Positions 19,232 to 30,577 of a DNA stretch of 64,000 bases are shown piece by piece. A program made the position numbers and the translations under genes. The notes under the pieces are model-generated. The model made no database searches. It was not told the DNA's origin and saw only the letters and a program-made list of their open reading frames with translations. How positions within the stretch are numbered: position 1 is the first letter of the stretch; the number at the start of each line of letters is the position of its first letter. The stretch comes from Ramlibacter albus (GTDB taxonomy: Bacteria > Pseudomonadota > Gammaproteobacteria > Burkholderiales > Burkholderiaceae_C): NCBI RefSeq assembly GCF_014297445.1, contig NZ_JACORU010000008.1, positions 1 to 64,000 on the forward strand, in the 5' to 3' direction.

Positions 19232-19672
19232 ATGAACGACCGCACCGTCTTCCAGTCCGTCGCGAAGAAGCACGTGCTGAGCCTGCCGCCGCAGGCGAGC
19301 GTGCGCGAGGCCGCGCAGGTGATGACGCGCGCCAATGTCGGCAGCGTTCTGGTCATCGAGCCGCCGGACAAGCTGGTCGGCATCCTGACCGAGCGTGACC
19401 TCATGAATCGCGTGCTCGCGCGGTCGGTGGACCCCGACAAGACGGCGGTGCGCGAGGTGATGACACCCAACCCCATCTGCGCGCCGCCGGAAACATCGGT
19501 GGCCGATGCGGTGCAGACGATGCTGGAGCGGGGCTTCCGCCACCTGCCGATCGTGGCGGCCGGCAACAGGATCCTCGGCGTGTTCTCCATCCGGGACGCG
19601 CTGCCGCGCGAGATCGGCGCGGCCATCAGCCAGAGCGAGTTCAACGAGCAGGTGAACGACGCGCTGGGCTGA
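19232..19672 (+). CDS. Paired CBS-domain protein
   Basis: This 146-residue protein consists almost entirely of two CBS domains (about 10-65 and 75-135), each with the characteristic VGSVLVIEPPDKLVGILTERDL and FRHLPIVAAGNRILGVFSIRD strands. Such pairs bind adenosine nucleotides and sense energy state. A GAGGAGG ribosome-binding site precedes the ATG. It lies 28 bases after the oxidoreductase beta subunit on the same strand and could adjust that enzyme to AMP/ATP or NAD levels; this partner is inferred. Confidence 0.85.
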   Translation: MNDRTVFQSVAKKHVLSLPPQASVREAAQVMTRANVGSVLVIEPPDKLVGILTERDLMNRVLARSVDPDKTAVREVMTPNPICAPPETSVADAVQTMLERGFRHLPIVAAGNRILGVFSIRDALPREIGAAISQSEFNEQVNDALG

Positions 19673-19675
19673 AGC

Positions 19676-20248
19676 TCAGGGGAACCCCAGCATCCTCGCG
19701 GCCGCACCCGCGCGCTGCAGCATACCCGCGAGCAGCTTGCGCGTGCGCTCGCTGCCCGGCGACGAGTCGGTGGTCCAGAAGGTGAACGCGGCGAGGTAGA
19801 TCGTCGTCAGCGCCGCTTCCTCGGCCTCGCGCCGCCAGCCGGTGGACTTCAGCCGCGCCGCTTCGCGCAGCGTCTGCACCGTGCGGCTCACGCGCTCGGC
19901 GCCCCGGGAGGCGAGGTGCACGTGCTCCGGATGCAGCTTGTACGCCAGCATGCCCGGTACCAGCTTGCGGTGCGGCGCCAGCGCGTCCAGCCAGGCCATC
20001 ACCAGCTTCTGGATGCGGTCGTTCGGGGCGAGGTGCTCCCAGTCGGCGCGCTGGCTCGCCAGCAGCATCGCGGCGTCGGCCCGGTCGAACAAGCCGCCCG
20101 AGATGTCGTCCTTGGTGGGGAACAGCGTCGTGAGCTCCGCCAGCGGCATGCCGGCCGCGCGCGCCACGTCGTGCAGGTGCACGGCGTTCCAGCTGCCGGC
20201 CTCGGCGGCCAGGCGCAGGGCGGCGTCGACGATGTGCGGCTTGTCCAC
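19676..20248 (-). CDS. TetR-like transcriptional regulator
   Basis: This 190-residue all-helical protein has a TetR-type N-terminal helix-turn-helix (residues 5-50: IVDAALRLAAEAGSW, HLHDVARAAGMPLAELTTLFPTKDD). Its C-terminal part (from about 100) resembles the COQ9-like extension seen in some of these proteins. It converges on the CBS gene (3 bases between the stops) and lies downstream of the kinase gene on the same strand. Target and ligand are unknown. Confidence 0.7.
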   Translation of the reverse strand: MDKPHIVDAALRLAAEAGSWNAVHLHDVARAAGMPLAELTTLFPTKDDISGGLFDRADAAMLLASQRADWEHLAPNDRIQKLVMAWLDALAPHRKLVPGMLAYKLHPEHVHLASRGAERVSRTVQTLREAARLKSTGWRREAEEAALTTIYLAAFTFWTTDSSPGSERTRKLLAGMLQRAGAAARMLGFP

Positions 20249-20288
20249 GCGGCCATGCTAGCGCCGCGGCCGCGGGAAGGCCAGCGTC

Positions 20289-21953
20289 TCAGGCCGGCGC
20301 CACGGCGGTCAACGGCAGCAGGGGCACCTCGAGCGTGAACGTGGCGCCGCAACCGGGGCCGTCGCTGTGCGCGGAAAGCCGCCCGCCCATCTCCACGGCG
20401 GCGTTCGCGCTGCTGTGCAGGCCGAAACCATGGCCGTCGTCGCGCGTGGTGAAACCGTGCGCGAAGATGAGCGTGAGGTTGCCGGGCGGGATCCCCACGC
20501 CGTTGTCCGCCACGGTGATGCTCAGTTGCTGGCCCTCCTCGCCGGGCAGCAGCTGGGCGCCCAGCACCAGGCGCCGCGGCTGCGGCACGCCCTCCATGGC
20601 CTGCGCGGCATTGGCCACGAGGTTGACGAGCACGTCCAGCAGCCGCTGCCGGTCGATACGGCCGGGGGGCAACTGCCCATACTCGCGCACGACCGTCACG
20701 GCGCAGGCCTCGAGGGTCCCGGCGCACATGCGCACCGACTCGTCGAGCACTTCATGGACGAGGGTGGTCTCCAGCACCGTGGACGGCCCGGCGTTCGACT
20801 GCTGCGCGGCGACGATCTGCTTGATGTGGTCCACGCTGCGCCGGAGGCGGTCGATGTCGCCGAGCGTGGTCACCCGCTCCGTGCACAGCATCGCGTGAAG
20901 CTCGGTCAGGTAGGCGCGCAGGGAAACGCCGCGCGGGTCGCTGCCCATGAAGCGGGGGATGTCGTGTGAATTCGCGTCCAGCAGCGCCACGACGCGCCCG
21001 AGCCCTCGCGCGCGCGTGCCGTACACGGCGTGCCGGACCGCGCTGGCACAGACATTGACGCTGTTGAGCACGTTGCCCACGTTGTGCAGCACGTTGTTGG
21101 CGATCTCCGCCTTGCCGGCGCGGCGGGCGGTGGCGACGAGTTGCGCCTGCGCCTGCTCCAGCTCGCGCGTGCGCGCCAGCACCCGCTGCTCGAGGCTCTC
21201 GTAGCGGTGTTCCGGCGCCTTGGCGAGCAGGCGCAGCACGATGTTCGACAGGCCCGCCGGCGCGCGCGCGTCGACCTGCGACGGCGGCTCGGGCTCGCGC
21301 ACGAGGTGGCCGTGCACGAGCGCGAGCGCGTCGTCCGCGTCGAAGGGCAGCCGGCCGGTGGCCATCTCGTACAGCGTGGCGCCCAGCGCGTAGAGGTCGG
21401 AGCGCTGGTCCACGGCGCGCCCCGTGCGGCCGCTCTGTTCGGGCGCGAGGTAGCCGAGCGTGCCCACCAGGGCGCCCCCGTGCAGGCCGGGCAGCTGCCG
21501 GTCGGACGGCACGGCGAGGTCGAAGTCGATCAGCACCACGTCGCCCGTGGCGGCAATGAGGATGTTGTCGGGGTTGATGTCGCGGTGGATGATGCCCGCC
21601 CGGTGCACCTCCGCGAGCGTGCGGGCCAGCTGGTGCGCGATGCGCAGGCACTCGGCGACCGGCAGGGGCTGGCCGCGCAGCCTCTGCGCGAGCGGCACGC
21701 CGGCGCAGTCCTGCAGGGCGAGGAGGCCCGCGCGCCACGTGCCCGCCGCCGGCTTGACGATGCCCGGCACCCCGGCCAGGCGCCGCAGCATGTCCGTCTC
21801 GCGCTCGAGGCGGGGGCCGGCCTCGGTACCCAGCGGCTCCTTGCACACGATGCCGCCCGCTGCCGCGAGGGTGCGGTACACCAGCGTCGTGGGGCTCTCG
21901 TAGAGCACTTCGACCGGCTGCTCGCTGCGCGAGCCCGGCAGGGCAACTGTCAT
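20289..21953 (-). CDS. Compact Ser/Thr protein kinase fused to a histidine kinase
   Basis: This 554-residue hybrid has an N-terminal Hanks-type kinase domain with a candidate ATP lysine (Lys38, IVCKEP), catalytic loop HRDINPDN (Asp125), metal-binding DFD in LIDFDLA, APEQ activation-segment end and SDLYALGATLYEM. A short coiled coil (about 265-285) leads to a histidine-kinase dimerisation segment NNVLHNVGNVLNSV (phosphoacceptor His290) and a HATPase domain with N box (LVNLVANAAQAM), DNGVGIPPGN and GHGFGLHSS. Known kinase/histidine-kinase fusions of this kind usually carry a large AAA-type and GAF middle section; here it is absent. ATG 21953 is chosen from the domain start. Confidence 0.85.
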   Translation of the reverse strand: MTVALPGSRSEQPVEVLYESPTTLVYRTLAAAGGIVCKEPLGTEAGPRLERETDMLRRLAGVPGIVKPAAGTWRAGLLALQDCAGVPLAQRLRGQPLPVAECLRIAHQLARTLAEVHRAGIIHRDINPDNILIAATGDVVLIDFDLAVPSDRQLPGLHGGALVGTLGYLAPEQSGRTGRAVDQRSDLYALGATLYEMATGRLPFDADDALALVHGHLVREPEPPSQVDARAPAGLSNIVLRLLAKAPEHRYESLEQRVLARTRELEQAQAQLVATARRAGKAEIANNVLHNVGNVLNSVNVCASAVRHAVYGTRARGLGRVVALLDANSHDIPRFMGSDPRGVSLRAYLTELHAMLCTERVTTLGDIDRLRRSVDHIKQIVAAQQSNAGPSTVLETTLVHEVLDESVRMCAGTLEACAVTVVREYGQLPPGRIDRQRLLDVLVNLVANAAQAMEGVPQPRRLVLGAQLLPGEEGQQLSITVADNGVGIPPGNLTLIFAHGFTTRDDGHGFGLHSSANAAVEMGGRLSAHSDGPGCGATFTLEVPLLPLTAVAPA

Positions 21954-22015
21954 CGGCCGCTCCGGCAACGGGGTCCCTGGATGTGTACCAGCTTCCGGGC
22001 CGACGTTCCAGCCCT

Positions 22016-22660
22016 TCAGGCCCCGCGGCGCTCCCGCGCCCGGGCGAGGGCGGCCTCGATGACGGACTTCTTGCGTTCGAGGTCCTCCCCCTTCGTGAGG
22101 GCCGGCAGGTCGGCGAGCTTCGCCTTGGCCTTTGCTTCGAGGCGCGCCTCGCGCGCCACGGCTTCGCGCGCCAGGCGTGCCTTGCGCGACTCGTAGCGCT
22201 CCAGTGCCTCGGCGGCCTGCGCTTCGGACCACGCCTGCCAGCCCGTGCGCTCGCCGGTGACGTTCTCCAGCGCGATGCAATCCACGGGGCACACCGGCAC
22301 GCACAGCTCGCAGCCGGTGCAATACGGCTCGATGACGGTGTGCATGCGCTTGTTGCCGCCCAGGATGGCGTCGGTGGGGCACGCGTCGAGGCACAGCGTG
22401 CAGCCGATGCACCACGCCTCGTCGATCACGGCGACGGTGCGCGGGCCTTCGGTGCCGTTGGCCGGATTCAGCGCAAGGATGGGTCGCGCGGTGATGGCCG
22501 CCAGCCGCCGCACGCCTTCGGCGCCGCCGGGCGGGCACTGGTTGATGTCGCCTTCACCGGACACGATGGCCTCGGCATAGCCCCGGCAATCGGGGTAGCC
22601 GCACCGTGTGCACTGGGTCTGCGGCAGCGCGGCGTGGAGGCGCGCTGCAAGCTCGCTCAC
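22016..22660 (-). CDS. RnfB-like iron-sulfur protein (three cluster motifs)
   Basis: This 214-residue ferredoxin has an N-terminal 4Fe-4S domain of RnfB type (CTRCGYPDCRGYAEAI...CPPGG, residues ~15-45). Two bacterial ferredoxin motifs follow (CIGCTLCLDACPTDA and CTGCELCVPVCPVDC, about 85-130). The last ~70 residues are a highly charged Ala/Arg/Glu/Lys coiled coil. GTG 22660 overlaps the phaZ stop (GTGA), so it follows phaZ in one transcript. No other Rnf subunit is present, so it is probably a stand-alone electron carrier rather than part of an Rnf pump. Confidence 0.85.
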   Translation of the reverse strand: MSELAARLHAALPQTQCTRCGYPDCRGYAEAIVSGEGDINQCPPGGAEGVRRLAAITARPILALNPANGTEGPRTVAVIDEAWCIGCTLCLDACPTDAILGGNKRMHTVIEPYCTGCELCVPVCPVDCIALENVTGERTGWQAWSEAQAAEALERYESRKARLAREAVAREARLEAKAKAKLADLPALTKGEDLERKKSVIEAALARARERRGA

Positions 22661-23958
22661 TTCGCGCGCGCGGCCTTCTTCTTCGCGGCCGGCCCGTCGT
22701 TGTGCTGCGCGATGAAGTCGCGCACCTGCGGGTAGACGATCTCGCGCCAGCGGCGGCCGCTGAAGATGCCGTAGTGGCCCGCGCCCTTGACCTCGATGTG
22801 CTTCTGGCGCGACTTGGGCACGCCGGTGCACAGGCCGTGCGCGGCCTCGGTCTGGCCGGCGCCGGAGATGTCGTCCAGCTCGCCCTCGATGGTGAGGTGG
22901 GCGGTGGTCTTGATGTCCTCGGGGCGCACGCGTTCGAGCTCGCCGCTGTCGGAGATCACGTCCCACGTGCCGTTGACGAGCGCGAACTCCTGGAACACCG
23001 TGCGGATCGTCTCGAGGTAGTAGTCGGCGTCCATGTCGAGCACGGCGTTGTACTCGTCGTAGAACTGGCGGTGCGCCTCGGCCGACGTGTCGTCACCGGC
23101 GATGAGGTGCTTGAAGTAGTCGTAGTGGCTGGAGAGGTGGCGGTCCGGGTTCATCGCCACGAAGCCCGAGTGCTGCAGGAAGCCGGGGTACACGCGGCGG
23201 CCGGCGCCCGGGAAGTTGGTGGGCACGCGGTAGATCACGTTGGCCTCGAACCACTCGTAGCTCTTGTTCATCGCCAGGTTGTTCACGGCCGTGGGCGACT
23301 TTCGCGCATCGATGGGACCGCCCATCATGGTCATCGTCAGCGGCGTGGTCTCGCCGCGCGAGGCCATCAGCGACACGGCGGCCAGCACCGGCACGGTGGG
23401 CTGGCACACGCTCATGACATGGCAGTTGCCGTACTCCTTCTGCAGGTGGCGGATGAACTCCTCGACGTAGTGCACGTAGTCGTCGAGGTGGAACTCGCCT
23501 TTTTCCAGCGGCACGGAGCGCGCGTTCTTCCAGTCGGTGATGTACACCTTGTGGTCGTGCAGCATGGTGCGCACGGTGTCGCGCAGCAGCGTGGCGTAAT
23601 GGCCCGACAGCGGCGCGACGATCAGGACGGCGGGTTGCGCCTTGAGTTTTTCCAGCGTCTTCGTGTCGTCCGAGAAGCGCTTGAAGCGGCGCAGCTCGCA
23701 GAACGGCTTGTCGATCTCCACGCGCTCGTGGATGGCGACCTCGACGCCGTCGACGTCCACCGTCTTGATGCCGAACTCGGGCTTCTCGTAGTCCTTCCAC
23801 AGCCGGTACATCAGGTCGTAGCCGGCGGAGATGCGCTGCGACAGCGCGTTCTGCGCGAAGGGCGAGAGCGGGTTGCTGTACAACTTGGACGCCGCCTGGG
23901 CGAAGTCGGCGAAGGGCTCCATCAGGGAGCGCTGCGTTTCGAAGATCTGGTAAAGCAT
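22657..23958 (-). CDS. phaZ: Intracellular poly(3-hydroxybutyrate) depolymerase
   Basis: This 433-residue enzyme mobilises stored PHB granules. The N-terminus MLYQIFETQRSLMEPF is the family signature and fixes the start at 23958 rather than the further-upstream open codons. The alpha/beta-hydrolase core contains the Cys-type nucleophile region VMSVCQPTVPVL, a downstream GELDDISG acid region and a His in GAGHYGIFSGRRWR. The C-terminus is Lys/Ala-rich. It is divergent from the DODA-like gene, with TGCA-containing repeats between them that may bind the PHB regulator PhaR. Confidence 0.92.
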   Translation of the reverse strand: MLYQIFETQRSLMEPFADFAQAASKLYSNPLSPFAQNALSQRISAGYDLMYRLWKDYEKPEFGIKTVDVDGVEVAIHERVEIDKPFCELRRFKRFSDDTKTLEKLKAQPAVLIVAPLSGHYATLLRDTVRTMLHDHKVYITDWKNARSVPLEKGEFHLDDYVHYVEEFIRHLQKEYGNCHVMSVCQPTVPVLAAVSLMASRGETTPLTMTMMGGPIDARKSPTAVNNLAMNKSYEWFEANVIYRVPTNFPGAGRRVYPGFLQHSGFVAMNPDRHLSSHYDYFKHLIAGDDTSAEAHRQFYDEYNAVLDMDADYYLETIRTVFQEFALVNGTWDVISDSGELERVRPEDIKTTAHLTIEGELDDISGAGQTEAAHGLCTGVPKSRQKHIEVKGAGHYGIFSGRRWREIVYPQVRDFIAQHNDGPAAKKKAARAK

Positions 23959-24069
23959 TCCGTCGGCCCCATTGTCCTGATTGGTTGTGCAGTGCAATAT
24001 ACCAGCCGCACCTTGCAAGTGCAGGACGTGGAACTACTCACCGATACTTAGGCAGAACGGCTTAAACCC
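23959..24069. promoter_or_regulatory. phaZ / dioxygenase divergent control region with TGCA repeats
   Basis: TTGTGCAGTGCAATA (23985-23999) and TTGCAAGTGCAGG (24013-24025) both contain paired GCA/TGCA half-sites. PhaR, the PHB-responsive repressor, is known to bind GC-rich TGCA-type dyads in several genera. Assignment to PhaR is inferred from the neighbouring phaZ. Confidence 0.3.
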
Positions 24070-24888
24070 ATGCTGAATGACTTGAAGACCCTGCCGGCCA
24101 CGCCGCGCATGCCGGTGCTGTTCCTGGGCCACGGCAGCCCGATGAACGCCATCGAGGACAACGCGTTCAGGCGCTCGTGGCAGGCCCTCGGCCGCGAACT
24201 GCCGACGCCGAAGCTGATCCTTTGCATCTCCGCGCATTGGCTGACGCACGGCTGGTGGCTCACGGGCATGGCGCAGCCCAAGACCATCCACGACTTCGGC
24301 GGCTTCCCGGCCGAGCTGTTCGCGCAGCAGTACCCGGCGCCGGGCGCGCCCGAAGCCGTCGCCGAAATGAGCGCGGGCTTGCGCGAGCCCGAGGTGGGCA
24401 TCGACACGGGCGAGTGGGGCCTGGACCACGGCGCATGGTCGGTGCTCAAGCCGATGTTCCCCGACGCGAAGACTCCCGTGGTGCAGCTGAGCATGGACTA
24501 CGGCCGCCCACCCGCCGAGCATTTCGCCCTCGGCCAGCAGCTGCGTGCCTTGCGCGAGCGCGGCGTGCTCATCGTCGGCAGCGGCAACATCGTGCACAAC
24601 CTGCGTTCGATGCGTTGGGGTGCACCCGATGGACAAGCGTACGACTGGGCGGTTGAATTCGACTCGGTGACGAAAGGGAAGGTGGAGCAGGGCGACCTGC
24701 GCGGGCTCGCGGATTTCCAGCAGCTCGGGCAGGTGGCGCAGCTGGCCCACCCCACCCACGACCACTACCTGCCCCTGCTGCACGCGGCCGGGGCGGCCGA
24801 GCCGGGCGAGCCGGTGCGGTTTTTCAACGACACCTTCCAGGGCGCGTCGATCTCGATGCGCTCCATCGTTTGGGGACAGACGCAGTGA
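24070..24888 (+). CDS. DODA-type extradiol ring-cleavage dioxygenase (YgiD family)
   Basis: This 272-residue LigB-like protein has the metal-ligand His motifs of the class: PVLFLGHGSPMNAI near residue 20, ISAHWLTHGWW near 55, and a later GSGNIVHNLR. Family members open catechol-type rings such as 4,5-DOPA or other vicinal diols; the physiological substrate here is unknown. It is followed immediately by a dienelactone hydrolase, which suggests a small aromatic-degradation or detoxification pair. Confidence 0.85.
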   Translation: MLNDLKTLPATPRMPVLFLGHGSPMNAIEDNAFRRSWQALGRELPTPKLILCISAHWLTHGWWLTGMAQPKTIHDFGGFPAELFAQQYPAPGAPEAVAEMSAGLREPEVGIDTGEWGLDHGAWSVLKPMFPDAKTPVVQLSMDYGRPPAEHFALGQQLRALRERGVLIVGSGNIVHNLRSMRWGAPDGQAYDWAVEFDSVTKGKVEQGDLRGLADFQQLGQVAQLAHPTHDHYLPLLHAAGAAEPGEPVRFFNDTFQGASISMRSIVWGQTQ

Positions 24889-25619
24889 TCGAAAAACACC
24901 TGGACATCAAGACCGCCGAAGGCGCGATGAACACCTTCGTGGTCCATCCGGAGGAGGGCGGCCCGCATCCCGTGGTGCTGTTCTACATGGACGCGCCCGG
25001 CAAGCGCGAGGAGCTGCACGACATGGCGCGGCGGCTCGCGTCCGTGGGCTACTACGTGGTGCTGCCCAACCTCTACTACCGCCGCAGCCGCGACTACTGG
25101 CTGAAGGAGCGCACCGAGGCCGCCATGGCGGTGATGTTCGAGCACATGAAGAGCCTGACCAACGCGATGGTGGTCGAGGACACGCGCGCGATGCTGGACT
25201 TCGTCGACGCGCAGCCCGAGGCGCGCAAGGACCGCATCGGCGCGGTCGGCTACTGCATGAGCGGCCCGTTCGTGATGGCCGTGGCCGCGCAGCTGCCCAC
25301 GCGCATCCATGCCATCGCCTCGATCCATGGCGCGAACATGGTCACCGACCGGCCCGACTCGCCGCACCTGTACGCGCCGTACATCAAGTGCGAGTCGTAC
25401 TTCGCCTGCGCCGAGACCGACAAGTGGGCACCGCCCGCGCACATCGCCGCGCTGGAGAAGGCGATGAAGGACGCGGGCATGAACTACCGCATCGAGTGGT
25501 ACCCCGGCGCGGAGCACGGCTTCGTGTTTCCCTTGCGCGCCGGCATCTACCACCAGCCTTCGGCCGAGCGGCACTGGGAGCGGCTCTTCACGCTGTTCGA
25601 CCGCAACCTCAGGGCCTAG
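24885..25619 (+). CDS. Dienelactone hydrolase family protein
   Basis: This 244-residue alpha/beta-hydrolase has the DLH catalytic triad: Cys in VGYCMSGP, Asp in AETDKW, and His in GAEHGF. GTG 24885 is chosen because it overlaps the previous stop (GTGA); an in-frame TTG at 24870 would add 5 residues. Coupling to the extradiol dioxygenase suggests it processes the ring-cleavage or lactone product, but the substrate is not determined. Confidence 0.85.
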   Translation: MIEKHLDIKTAEGAMNTFVVHPEEGGPHPVVLFYMDAPGKREELHDMARRLASVGYYVVLPNLYYRRSRDYWLKERTEAAMAVMFEHMKSLTNAMVVEDTRAMLDFVDAQPEARKDRIGAVGYCMSGPFVMAVAAQLPTRIHAIASIHGANMVTDRPDSPHLYAPYIKCESYFACAETDKWAPPAHIAALEKAMKDAGMNYRIEWYPGAEHGFVFPLRAGIYHQPSAERHWERLFTLFDRNLRA

Positions 25620-25631
25620 AGCCCTAGGGCG

Positions 25632-29204
<3,573 letters not shown>

Positions 29205-29286
29205 GGATGGACGATAGCCATGCCCCGTGCCCGGGCCGTAGGGAAGCGGTGGGCCCCCCTTACGGAAAATGCTTAAGCCGGCCGGT

Positions 29287-30483
29287 TCACAGCACCTTGG
29301 CGATCGACTGGCAGACGTAGTCGATGTTGCGGCTGTTGAGCGCGGCCACGCAGATGCGGCCGGAATCCACGCCGTACACGCCGAACTCGTTGCGCAGGCG
29401 GACCATCTGGTCCTTGGACATGCCCGAGTAGCTGAACATGCCGATCTGGTCCGTGATGAAGCTCATGTCCTCCTTCACGCCCGCGCCCTTGAGCTTCTCC
29501 ACCAGCGCCACGCGCATCTGCTTGATGCGGGTGCGCATGTCGGCCAGCTCCTTTTCCCACAGCGCCCGCAGCTCGGGCGTGTTCAGCACCGTGGCCACCA
29601 CCTGCGCGCCGTGGGTGGGCGGGTTGGAGTAGTTGGTGCGGATCGTGATCTTCAGCTGCGACAGCACGCGGTCGGCCTCTTCCTTGCTGCCGCACAGCAC
29701 GGACAGGGCGCCGACGCGCTCGCCGTAGAGGCTGAAGCTCTTGGAGAAGGAGGTGGCGACGAAGAAGTCCAGGCCGGACTTGACGAACTTGCCGATGACC
29801 GCGCCGTCCTCGGCAATGCCGTGGCCGAAGCCCTGGTAGGCCATGTCGAGGAAGGGCACGAGCTTCTTCGACTTCACCGTCTCGATGACCTTGTCCCACT
29901 GCTCGGCCGTGATGTCGTAGCCCGTGGGGTTGTGGCAGCAGGCGTGCAGCACGACGATGGAGCCCTCGGCGGCCGTGGCCAGGCCGGTGAGCATGCCGTC
30001 GAAGTCGATGCCGCGCTTGGCCGAGTTGTAGTACGGATAGGTTTCAACCGTGAAGCCCGCGCGCGTGAAAAGTGCACGGTGGTTCTCCCAGCTGGGGTCG
30101 CTGATCAGCACCTTGGCGTTGGGGTTGCACTGCTTGAGGAAGTCCGCGCCGACCTTCAGGCCCCCGGTGCCGCCCAGGCCCTGTACCGTGGCCACGCGGC
30201 CGGCCTTGACCACGTCCGAATCGGCCCCAAATACGAGGGCCTTGACCGCGCTGTCATAGGCGGCGATGCCGTCGATGGGCAGGTAGCCGCGCGGCTTGGG
30301 CGCATCCATCATCTGCTTTTCGGCCTTCTGCACGCACTCCAGCAGCGGCAGCTTGCCCGCGTCGTCGTAGTACACGCCCACGCCGAGGTTGACCTTGTTG
30401 GGGTTGGTGTCGGCGTTGAACTGTTCGTTGAGGCCCAGGATCGGATCACGAGGGGCCATTTCGACGGCGGTGAACAGAGACAT
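29287..30483 (-). CDS. tyrB: Class I aromatic/aspartate aminotransferase
   Basis: This 398-residue PLP enzyme exchanges amino groups between aromatic amino acids or aspartate and 2-oxoglutarate. It starts [20 protein letters not shown], typical of the TyrB/AspC group, and contains GTGGLK (phosphate region), [11 protein letters not shown], and the PLP lysine motif [14 protein letters not shown]. Whether aspartate or aromatic substrates dominate cannot be decided from sequence. It is divergent from uvrB. Confidence 0.88.
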   Translation of the reverse strand: MSLFTAVEMAPRDPILGLNEQFNADTNPNKVNLGVGVYYDDAGKLPLLECVQKAEKQMMDAPKPRGYLPIDGIAAYDSAVKALVFGADSDVVKAGRVATVQGLGGTGGLKVGADFLKQCNPNAKVLISDPSWENHRALFTRAGFTVETYPYYNSAKRGIDFDGMLTGLATAAEGSIVVLHACCHNPTGYDITAEQWDKVIETVKSKKLVPFLDMAYQGFGHGIAEDGAVIGKFVKSGLDFFVATSFSKSFSLYGERVGALSVLCGSKEEADRVLSQLKITIRTNYSNPPTHGAQVVATVLNTPELRALWEKELADMRTRIKQMRVALVEKLKGAGVKEDMSFITDQIGMFSYSGMSKDQMVRLRNEFGVYGVDSGRICVAALNSRNIDYVCQSIAKVL

Positions 30484-30577
30484 GGCGAGAGTCCTTTGGA
30501 AGTGTCAGTAGCAAAGCGCGCCGGTCCTGTTGTACGCTGGCCGGCTTTCCCCGCGATTTTAGTTAGTTAAGTCATCC

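Noticed and set aside
20289..22538. A 749-codon version of the kinase gene starting further upstream
   Set aside because: The extension lies over the ferredoxin gene in another frame, and its residues are Arg/Ala-rich noise; the kinase domain begins just after ATG 21953.
24029..24056. GGAACT site resembling an hrp-box first block upstream of the dioxygenase gene
   Set aside because: Fifteen bases downstream the sequence is GGCAGAA, not CCACNNA-like; a CACCGA nearby is at the wrong spacing.
30521..30577. LexA box upstream of uvrB
   Set aside because: A CTGT is present near 30526, but no ACAG follows at eight bases.
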